DNA of 61,811 nt from Planctomycetaceae bacterium (GTDB lineage: Bacteria; Planctomycetota; Planctomycetia; Pirellulales; UBA1268): NCBI GenBank assembly GCA_005791575.1, contig SXWA01000004.1:1-61811 (forward strand), read 5' to 3'. Numbering within the stretch: the first letter of the stretch is position 1; each line of letters opens with the position of its first letter. Shown here one piece after another: positions 1 to 6,185 of the stretch. A program made the position numbers and the translations under genes. The notes under the pieces were generated by a model, which was not told the origin of the DNA, made no database searches, and saw only the letters and a list, made by a program, of their open reading frames with translations.

Positions 1-119
1 CCGTGGCCAAAGTCCATCCATGGCCTTTGGCCACTCGAAAAGCTGCGCTTTTCACGGGAGCTGCGCTCCCGGCACCTCATCCATGAGGTGCAGCAGGCTG
101 TTTGGCCACAGCCTGTTAG
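1..119 (+). repeat. Five-hairpin repeat, copy A (5' edge clipped by window)
   Basis: First of two head-to-tail copies with a 123-bp period; over the shared length it appears identical to the next copy. The few bases that open other copies are cut off by the window edge. It holds the same five consecutive stem-loops described for copy B. A reading frame runs through both copies, but it is a by-product of the repeat and not a gene. Confidence 0.9.
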
Positions 120-242
120 CAGCCCGTGGCCAAAGTCCATCCATGGCCTTTGGCCACTCGAAAAGCTGCGCTTTTCACGGGAGCTGCGCTCCCGGCACCT
201 CATCCATGAGGTGCAGCAGGCTGTTTGGCCACAGCCTGTTAG
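120..242 (+). repeat. Five-hairpin repeat, copy B
   Basis: The 123-bp unit folds into five adjacent perfect stems: 126-135/148-157 (10 bp), 160-166/170-176 (7 bp, loop TGC), 178-184/188-194 (7 bp, loop TGC), 195-202/207-214 (8 bp, loop TCCA) and 217-224/231-238 (8 bp, loop TTGGCC). The full unit is framed by imperfect inverted ends, roughly GCTAACAG...CTGTTAG. Two more copies at 5993-6121 and 18050-18177 lie in the opposite orientation. Differences between copies fall in loops or as compensated stem changes. The structure suggests a MITE- or REP-like mobile unit or a structured RNA. No transposase of its own is present in the window. Confidence 0.9.
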
Positions 243-300
243 GCCTCGGGAGCAGGGGGCGGCACTGTGCAGGCGGACGGTGGCGAAGGGGACTGTGGCG

Positions 301-577
301 GGGGAGTACACGGCCCGCCCGCTCAACGGTATCCGGGCGACGGCCCCGGATCTCCACGAACGCTCGGTGCCGACCCTCGCCGCGCTCCCCGAGCCGGCGG
401 CCGGCGACGTTCCATGTTCCATGTCGGGTCGCCGACGATCCCGTCATGATGCCCGACTTCAACACGACCGTGACGACGACCCTCGGCATCGACCCCGCGG
501 CCCGCGAGCAATCGCCGTCGGGCCGCCCCTTCACGATCGCCGGTGACGGGAGACCGGTGCCCGACCTGTTCGCGTGA
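301..577 (+). pseudogene. Decayed remnant: di-haem cytochrome-like tail plus DUF1501-like C-terminus
   Basis: Three frames carry recognisable protein pieces and none carries a whole gene. Positions 301-399 read as EYTARPLNGIRATAP followed by SVPTL, which resembles the C-terminal YKARPLNGIWATAPYLHNGSVPTL block of RoxA-like/di-haem cytochrome proteins. Positions 417-449 give FHVGS in another frame, just after a 7-bp TTCCATG duplication at 410-423. Positions 450-577 encode NTTVTTTLGID and SPSGRPFTIAG, ending DLFA-stop, which resembles the end of DUF1501 proteins. This is best read as a gene graveyard next to the repeat. The similarities are from memory of the families and not from a search. Positions 578-744 hold nothing recognised except the upstream region of the TIR gene. 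Confidence 0.5.
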
Positions 578-744
578 GGCTGCCCGCGCCGCGGGCCCGC
601 TGGCAGCCTCGACTGCTCGCCGGAACTGCCACACGCCCGTCTCCCGCACCCTCCGCGGTTGAGAAGGCCTCTCCGATGTATGCTCGGGCCGAGTGAACCC
701 GCCATTTCCGCGGATCCTCCGCGCCTTGGCAGCACTACCCGACC

Positions 745-1683
745 ATGAGCCCTGACCCCACACCACCTTCTCCCGCGGCCGACGCCACGCCATCGTCATC
801 CGGCCGGCGGTTCCGGGTGGCGCTGAGCTTCCCGGGGTCGAAGCGCGACCGGGTCGAGCCGATCGCCGCGGCGCTCGCCTGCACGCTCGGAGAGGACTGG
901 GTTCTCTACGATCGCTACCACGAGGCTGAGTTCGCCCGGCCAAATCTCGACGTCTATCTTCCGCAACTTTACCGGACACAATCCGATCTGATCGTCGTGA
1001 TCCTCTGCCCGCAATACGCGGAGCGGCGCTGGTGTGGGCTCGAGCTGCGGCACATCCGCCAACTGCTCGGCACGCCCGAAGAAGCGCGGATCATGTTCCT
1101 GAGCTTCGGAGACCCGGGCGATCTCACCGCCACCGGCGTTCTCGCGGGCGATGGCTACGTGGACATCGAGCGCCGGTCTCCCGCGGAGGCCGCCGCCTTG
1201 ATCCTCGAGCGGCTCGGGCAGGAGATTCCGCGGAAGGAACGGCCTCCTCCTCCGGACCCCCGGCCGCCGAAGCTCCGGCTGCAGCGCCCAGCTGGGATGC
1301 TCACCCTCGCGGCGGGGCTCGGGATCGCCGCGGCGGCCTGGGGCATGGCGGCGTGGCGAGCGCATGTCTGCGCCGGGCTCTCCCGGCTGGGCTTCCATGT
1401 GCTCGCTTGCGAGACGAGCCTCGAGGCCGAGCGCATCGCCGCGCTGCACCCTGCCGCACACTTCGCCGCGCCGCCGGCCCTCCCGGCCGAAGATGGGCCA
1501 CGCTCGGAAAAGTGGCTCGTGGAGAACAGGAGCCACCGGCCGGTGGGAGTGTTGTTTGGAAAGCTGCGGGCTGCCGGCAGCGGCACACGGGAGGCCGACT
1601 CGTGGGAGAAGCTCACGATTCCCGCCGAGAAAGTCACGGAATGGTCCACGGGGGAGGAGCCCGCCGGTCGTTCCGGAGTGTGA
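745..1683 (+). CDS. TIR-domain protein with one membrane segment (truncated by in-frame TGA)
   Basis: 312 residues. Residues about 22-155 form a TIR domain: strand RVALSFPG (24-31), DLIVVILCPQYAERRWCGLEL (81-101 region), with Trp96-Cys97 and Glu100 in the WCxxE position that is the catalytic glutamate of NAD-cleaving TIRs. After a proline-rich linker, residues about 184-205 are a hydrophobic helix, so the TIR would be cytosolic and the roughly 105-residue C-terminal part outside the membrane. The frame stays open for 64 further codons past the TGA (see next entry), so the true protein was probably about 377 residues. It is first in a same-strand run ending in a SLOG-patatin gene, which suggests it makes a nucleotide signal. 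Family knowledge: bacterial TIRs convert NAD into cyclic ADP-ribose-type messengers. Confidence 0.8.
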   Translation: MSPDPTPPSPAADATPSSSGRRFRVALSFPGSKRDRVEPIAAALACTLGEDWVLYDRYHEAEFARPNLDVYLPQLYRTQSDLIVVILCPQYAERRWCGLELRHIRQLLGTPEEARIMFLSFGDPGDLTATGVLAGDGYVDIERRSPAEAAALILERLGQEIPRKERPPPPDPRPPKLRLQRPAGMLTLAAGLGIAAAAWGMAAWRAHVCAGLSRLGFHVLACETSLEAERIAALHPAAHFAAPPALPAEDGPRSEKWLVENRSHRPVGVLFGKLRAAGSGTREADSWEKLTIPAEKVTEWSTGEEPAGRSGV

Positions 1684-1878
1684 GTCGTCGCGGTCTACGA
1701 CCCCGCCGATCCGTGGACGCTGCTCGCGCCGCTACGGCCGCTGCGGCTGCTCTTCCGCACCGCCGCCGAGCAGGAGGGCCACGCCGACGTCAGTGCCCTG
1801 TCGCTCATCATCCAGGAGGGTGGCGGCTCCTCTCCGCTGGACATCCACCAGGATCCCGAACTTCGCATCACGCCCTAG
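1684..1878 (+). other. In-frame continuation of the TIR gene beyond the TGA
   Basis: Directly after the TGA (1681-1683), 64 sense codons continue in the same frame to a TAG at 1876-1878 and look like real protein (VVAVYDPADPWTLLAPLRPL, then SALSLIIQEGG). Replacing the TGA by TGG would give a smooth GVWVVAVYDP strand. The continuation ends 14 bp before the next gene, matching tight operon spacing. The stop could be a nonsense mutation, a sequencing error, or a readthrough site. Other genes in the window end with TGA, so the genetic code itself is standard. Confidence 0.6.
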
Positions 1879-1892
1879 TGAGAAACCACGTC

Positions 1893-2939
1893 ATGAGTGC
1901 CGTTCCTTCGTCGACCGGGCGAAAGCCTTCTCGCCTCCGCTGCGCGGCGGCCTGGCTCACGTGCTGCGGCTTCTCGGTGCCGATGGCGGCCGTCGCCCTG
2001 GAGCCCTTCATGCTCCGCAACGACGTTGGGGAGACGGCGCGGTTCGACTTCCTCGACACCGGCCTCGACTGGCGGGAGAGGCGACCGCTCGTGCCGCCGA
2101 AGTGGGTGCAGCCGGGACGGCAGGCGGAGGTGAGCCTTCCCGACCGTGACACCGTGGCTTTCCGGTACACGACGCTGAACAACCGGGCGAGCAGCACGAT
2201 TCTCTGGCAGGCGCAGCAGGCGTTGGCGTCGATCAACCCGAAGCCCGTGACGGTGACCTTCAAGGGGATCAGCGAGCGGATGGTGACCGAGGAGCGCACG
2301 CGGACGATGTCGGTGACGAAACAGGTGCCCGAGACCCGCACGAAAAAGGTCACCGTCACGAAGTACCGCGACGAGCAGCGGGTGCGGAAGATCGCCGTCC
2401 GCGACCCGGCCACGGGCCGGGTGACGTATCGCGACGAGCGGTACACCGTTCGTGTGCCCTACACGGAGGAGGTGGAGCAGACGTTCACGGTCAACGTGCC
2501 GGTCATGGAGCAGAAAACGCAGACCTACACCGTGCAGGTGCCGAGGTCCGAAGCCGTCTTCGACATCGGTGGCACGGCCGTCACCGCACCCGTGCTTTCC
2601 GCCGCGGGGGGGGACGGGCCGCGACTCATTCTGGGGGTGACACTCGGCGATGTGAATGGCGCACTCGTGACGGGAGTGGACGCCGGGTCTCCCGCCACCC
2701 GCATGAGGCTCTTCGGCCCGGATGCGGACGAAAACAAGCGTTACGCACTCGAGCCGAACGTCGATCGGATCGTGCGGATCAACGGGTCCGCCGTACGGAC
2801 GGGTGCCGAGGTCGCCGCCGCGGTGCAGAAATCGCCCGCGTCGTGCATCGTCACGGTGTCCAATCGGACGGGCGAGGAGACGTTCGAGGTCGAACTCGAG
2901 CCGGCGGCGGAGAACGACGCGCCGGCCCCCGGAAAGTGA
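1893..2939 (+). CDS. Secreted YTV-motif / PDZ-domain protein
   Basis: 348 residues with an N-terminal signal-like hydrophobic stretch (about residues 12-32, ending near VALEP). The middle is a run of repeated beta-like segments rich in T-V and Y-T-V (MSVTKQVPETRTKKVTVTKY, then TQTYTVQVP), a style seen in planctomycete exported proteins. The C-terminal 100 residues look like a PDZ domain: GVTLGDVNGALVTGVDAGSPA, then DRIVRINGSAVRTGAEV. No protease catalytic triad is visible, so this is more likely a binding or scaffold protein in the periplasm. The start was chosen at the ATG giving the signal peptide. It lies 14 bp after the extended TIR frame and upstream of the SLOG-patatin gene on the same strand, so a shared transcript is likely. 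Confidence 0.75.
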   Translation: MSAVPSSTGRKPSRLRCAAAWLTCCGFSVPMAAVALEPFMLRNDVGETARFDFLDTGLDWRERRPLVPPKWVQPGRQAEVSLPDRDTVAFRYTTLNNRASSTILWQAQQALASINPKPVTVTFKGISERMVTEERTRTMSVTKQVPETRTKKVTVTKYRDEQRVRKIAVRDPATGRVTYRDERYTVRVPYTEEVEQTFTVNVPVMEQKTQTYTVQVPRSEAVFDIGGTAVTAPVLSAAGGDGPRLILGVTLGDVNGALVTGVDAGSPATRMRLFGPDADENKRYALEPNVDRIVRINGSAVRTGAEVAAAVQKSPASCIVTVSNRTGEETFEVELEPAAENDAPAPGK

Positions 2940-2999
2940 TCGGTCCCACGACGACGTCGGCATCCAGGAGGCTGACGACATGCCTGGTGTGGCCTCGGG

Positions 3000-3179
3000 A
3001 TGGACATCCCCGATCGACGGGAAGTCGTGCAGCGAGAGGCAGCCGGCCTCCCCCTGCGACGGCTTGCCGAGCATCAGGACCGCGGCGGGATTTTCTGTCG
3101 TCGCATCGTGATGCCCTACGCCCACGTCGCCGTCCGGATCGTCGACGACATCGTGAAACGCCCGGGAGTCTATCAGTGA
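3000..3179 (+). CDS. Possible 59-residue protein overlapping the SLOG-patatin start
   Basis: ATG to TGA, 59 codons, with the stop overlapping the next start as TGATG, a common sign of translational coupling. The only start in frame is the ATG at 3000, because a stop lies upstream at 2973. The product is basic and mixed (ends VAVRIVDDIVKRPGVYQ), has no signal or membrane segment, and is not recognised. Third-position G+C is high, particularly in the second half, but lower overall than in neighbouring genes, and no strong ribosome-binding site is visible. It may be a small operon member, or a chance frame whose role is only to load ribosomes onto the next gene. Confidence 0.4.
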   Translation: MDIPDRREVVQREAAGLPLRRLAEHQDRGGIFCRRIVMPYAHVAVRIVDDIVKRPGVYQ

Positions 3180-4924
3180 TGGCACGAGGAAATCTGGTGG
3201 GGGTGAGGGTCTGCCTGAGTGCGTCGCTCGCCGATGACATGCGGCCCGCGCCGCGAACCGACACGGCCGAGTTCATCGCGCAACTCGCCCGCGCCGTCTT
3301 CCGCGAAGGGGGACACGTCGTGCACGGGAGCCATCCGTCGATCGTGCCACTCCTCGCCGCGGTGGCCAAGGAGACGTTTCCCGACGGCGGGGCGACGAGC
3401 CGGCTCACGCTCGTCCGGGCAGCGACGTTTTCCGGCGAGCAGTATGCCGGCGCCATCGAAGCCGATCGGGCCTTCGCCCGGGTCGAACTGATCCCAGCCG
3501 CGACGCCCGCGGAGGAGGACGCCGCCCGCGCCGAAATTCGCGACCTGGTGCCGATGCGCGACTGGATGGCCGACCGGTGCGACGTCGTCGTGGCGCTCGG
3601 GGGACGATGGTTCGACCGGGATGCCGAGCGGGCGGGAATACCGATCGAGATCGACGCCTTTCTCGAACGCGGCAAGCCGGCCTTCGTGATCACCGCGTGC
3701 GGTGGTGCGGCGGCGGGATACGCGGAGGCCGATCCCGGGCTCTCCGGCCGGCTCCACAACGGCCTCGACGCCACCGCGAACCGGGCCCTCGACAGCGAAC
3801 TCGCCGACGAGTCCTGCCAGCCGGCCGCGGCGGCCGGGGTCGCGGAGAAGATCGTGAAGCAGATCGGGCTGCTACCACTGCCAAGCCGCCGGATTCAGGT
3901 GCGGTCCACGGCCGCGGCCCCACCGCGCAGCAGGTCCGTGAGGGCCGCAATCTCCGGCACGGCGCCTGAGCCGCCCCCGCGTGACACCTTCCGCATCCTC
4001 TGCCTCGACGGCGGCGGGATCCGCGGGGCGTTCACGGCGGCGGTCCTCGCGACCTGGGCCGACATGCTCCCGAAGACGGCGGGGCAGCCGCTGTTCGTCG
4101 ATCGATTCGACCTCGTGGCCGGGACGTCGACTGGCAGCATCCTCGCCGTCGGGCTGGCACTCGGGCTCACGCCGGGGGAATTGGTCGAGCTTTACCGGGA
4201 GCATGCCGAGAAGATTTTTCCGCGGAAGAGCGGACTGTCGATCGTGTTCTCGAGGAAATACGACTCCGCGCCGCTCCGCGCGGCGCTCGAGACCTACCTC
4301 GGCGACAAGGTGTTTACCGAGGCGAAACGCCCGCTCGTGATCCCGACCGTGTCGGCCGTCCACGGGGAGGCGGTGCTGATCACCACACCGCACTCCCCGG
4401 ATCGCACCGCACACCGCGACATGAAGGCCGTCGAGGCAATCCTGGCTTCGGCAGCGGCTCCCGCTTTTTTCGCCGATGCCAACGTGGACGGGCCGATCGC
4501 GAGCGGCACGTACATCGATGGCGGCATGTGGGCCAACAACCCCGTGCTGCCGGCCATCATCGAGGCGATCGGGTATCTCGGCACCACCGCCGACCGGATC
4601 GACATCCTCAGCCTGGGCACGATGGCCACGGAATACGACTTCAGCAAGGCGCTCGGTGGGGGGTTGGCCCAGTGGGGGCCGCGGATTTCCGACCTGTTCT
4701 TCGCGGCCCAGGAGACGGGCGCCGCCGAGATGGCCCGGACTTTCCTCGGCGATGCGCGGCTCCTGCGGATCAACGACTTCACCAAGAACCTCCCCACCCT
4801 CGACGACGCGCAGGCCGTCTCCGCCCTCGTCGAACGCGGCCAGCAGATCGGCCGGAAGACCTTCCCCTCCGTCCGCAGCCGGTTCCTGGAGGGGCCGCCG
4901 GCCCCGGCATCGGCGATGCACTGA
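3179..4924 (+). CDS. SLOG-domain / patatin-like phospholipase fusion
   Basis: 581 residues in two parts. Residues about 5-235 match the SLOG cluster-3 (TRPM/LOG-like Rossmann) pattern: VRVCLSASLADD (9-20), GGHVVHGSHPSIVPLLAAVA (44-63), then DVVVALGGRW and KPAFVITACGG. SLOG domains bind nucleotide-type signals. Residues about 272-560 form a patatin-like lipase with all key elements: oxyanion loop DGGGIRG (277-283), nucleophile elbow GTSTG with Ser317, and catalytic Asp447 in DGG. The expected activity is acyl hydrolysis of membrane phospholipids, switched on by ligand binding to SLOG. CapV of CBASS has a similar lipase but is gated by cyclic dinucleotides. It closes a same-strand run that begins with a TIR gene. 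Function as a defence effector is inference; the domain calls are strong. Confidence 0.85.
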   Translation: MARGNLVGVRVCLSASLADDMRPAPRTDTAEFIAQLARAVFREGGHVVHGSHPSIVPLLAAVAKETFPDGGATSRLTLVRAATFSGEQYAGAIEADRAFARVELIPAATPAEEDAARAEIRDLVPMRDWMADRCDVVVALGGRWFDRDAERAGIPIEIDAFLERGKPAFVITACGGAAAGYAEADPGLSGRLHNGLDATANRALDSELADESCQPAAAAGVAEKIVKQIGLLPLPSRRIQVRSTAAAPPRSRSVRAAISGTAPEPPPRDTFRILCLDGGGIRGAFTAAVLATWADMLPKTAGQPLFVDRFDLVAGTSTGSILAVGLALGLTPGELVELYREHAEKIFPRKSGLSIVFSRKYDSAPLRAALETYLGDKVFTEAKRPLVIPTVSAVHGEAVLITTPHSPDRTAHRDMKAVEAILASAAAPAFFADANVDGPIASGTYIDGGMWANNPVLPAIIEAIGYLGTTADRIDILSLGTMATEYDFSKALGGGLAQWGPRISDLFFAAQETGAAEMARTFLGDARLLRINDFTKNLPTLDDAQAVSALVERGQQIGRKTFPSVRSRFLEGPPAPASAMH

Positions 4925-4934
4925 TCATCGGGCG

Positions 4935-4971
4935 CCGCCGCCACGCGCTTCTACGGGACGCGTGGCGGCGG
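4935..4971. terminator. Perfect 13-bp inverted repeat between convergent genes
   Basis: Arms 4935-4947 and 4959-4971 are perfectly complementary, all but two of the 13 pairs G-C, with an 11-base loop. The element sits between the SLOG-patatin stop and the convergent M50 protease stop, where a bidirectional terminator is expected. There is no T tract, so intrinsic termination is not certain. Confidence 0.55.
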
Positions 4972-5058
4972 GCGACTCGCTGGCGAGCCGCCTGTACAGG
5001 GCGGGGGCCCGCAGTTCGCGGAGCCAGAAGCCCACGGCGGCCGGGCGTCGCCCACCGC

Positions 5059-5976
5059 TCACTCCAGGTGCAGCGGCTCGGGCATGAAGGTGACCAGCGG
5101 GATGACGAGCGAACAGAGCCCGAGCACCGTCCGGAAGCGGTCGAGCGACTGCCCCTCCTCGCGGATCGGCGGATGGTCGGCACCGATCACGGTCACCAGC
5201 ACCACCATGATGATCCAGTTGTAGCGGCCGAGGAACACGATCCCGGCGATCGACGCGCAGAGCAGGCTCCGCGCCAACCAGTTGGCCCGCGGGCCGAACA
5301 GGGCATACACCACATGCCCGCCGTCGAGTTGGCTGATCGGGATCATGTTGAGGCCGGTGACGAGCAAGCCCACCCAGCCGGCCATGTAGAGCGGGTTCGG
5401 CGCGATGCCGCCGCCGGAGAGGAGGTCGGGCCGGACCAGTGCCATCAGCCAGCGGGCCAGCGGCGGCATCGCGAAGAGCGGATCACTGCTCGGGGTGCCG
5501 AGCACCATGCCCGCCACCAGCGCCGGCACCGCGAGGACGAGCCCCGCCAGCGGACCCGCGATGGCGATGTCGAAGAGTTGGCGGCGGTTCGCCCGCGACC
5601 CCTCCATGCCGATCACCGCGCCGAGCGTGCCGGTGAGCATCACCGGCACGGGGAGGAAGAACGGGAGCGTCGCGGGGATCCGGTGGATGCCTGCGGCGAC
5701 GAAGTGACCAGCCTCGTGGGCGCCGAGCACCGCCAGCACCGCCAGCATGTAGGCCAGCCCCCGGCCCCAATGCAGCGGCACCTGCGCCGCAAGGTCGGCG
5801 TCGACCCCCAGCACGAGCGGCTGCCAGCCCACCACCCCGGCGGCGAAGGTCGTGGCTGCAGTCGCCAGCCAGAGCAGCGCCTGCCACGGCACCCGGGGCC
5901 ACCGCCACCTCCCCGGGAGCACGATCAACGGGTCGATCGCCGGCAACGGGTCGATGGCGGGTGGGGAGGAAGCCAT
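5059..5976 (-). CDS. M50-family (site-2 protease-like) membrane metalloprotease
   Basis: 305 residues, multi-pass. The zinc motif HEAGH is at residues 87-91 inside a hydrophobic helix, and a second motif near the C-terminal third (NMIPISQLDGG) supplies the conserved Asp of the LDG element. The order resembles the EGY/S2P type. The family cleaves membrane-embedded substrates, often anti-sigma factors. A longer frame continues upstream to 6270, but that part is a translation of the hairpin repeat; the ATG at 5976 starts just 16 bp after the repeat ends and is taken as the start. The neighbour on the other side of the repeat is a divergent exported-protein gene, so the repeat lies within the shared promoter region. 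Confidence 0.85.
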   Translation of the reverse strand: MASSPPAIDPLPAIDPLIVLPGRWRWPRVPWQALLWLATAATTFAAGVVGWQPLVLGVDADLAAQVPLHWGRGLAYMLAVLAVLGAHEAGHFVAAGIHRIPATLPFFLPVPVMLTGTLGAVIGMEGSRANRRQLFDIAIAGPLAGLVLAVPALVAGMVLGTPSSDPLFAMPPLARWLMALVRPDLLSGGGIAPNPLYMAGWVGLLVTGLNMIPISQLDGGHVVYALFGPRANWLARSLLCASIAGIVFLGRYNWIIMVVLVTVIGADHPPIREEGQSLDRFRTVLGLCSLVIPLVTFMPEPLHLE

Positions 5977-5992
5977 GGTTGTCAGAATACTG

Positions 5993-6121
5993 CTTAGCAG
6001 GCTGTGGACAAACAGCCTGCTGCACCTCATGGATGAGGTGCCGGGAGCGAAACTCCCGTGAAAACCGCAGGTTTTCGTGTGGCCAAAGGCCAGGGATGGA
6101 CTTTGGCCACGGGCTGTTAGC
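5993..6121 (-). repeat. Five-hairpin repeat, copy C
   Basis: Opposite in orientation to copies A and B. All five stems are kept. Relative to copy B, pair 165-171 of stem 2 changes from G-C to C-G (both partners changed), and pair 184-188 of stem 3 is T-G instead of C-G. Other differences lie in loops. It sits between the divergent M50 protease and exported-protein genes, 16 bp from the first start and 64 bp from the second. Confidence 0.9.
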
Positions 6122-6185
6122 GCGGGGGGTGGTAAACTACTGGCCCTTCTCCGCTGAGACCCTCCAGAATTTTCGGAGCTTCCTG

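Noticed and set aside
20..577. A 185-codon frame across the repeats and remnant as a gene
   Set aside because: It is a translation of the tandem hairpin repeat; the changes between copies preserve stems and not amino acids.
1681..1683. TGA in the TIR gene as selenocysteine or altered genetic code
   Set aside because: Many genes here end in TGA, and a Trp fits the spot by single base change; no selenocysteine context is visible.
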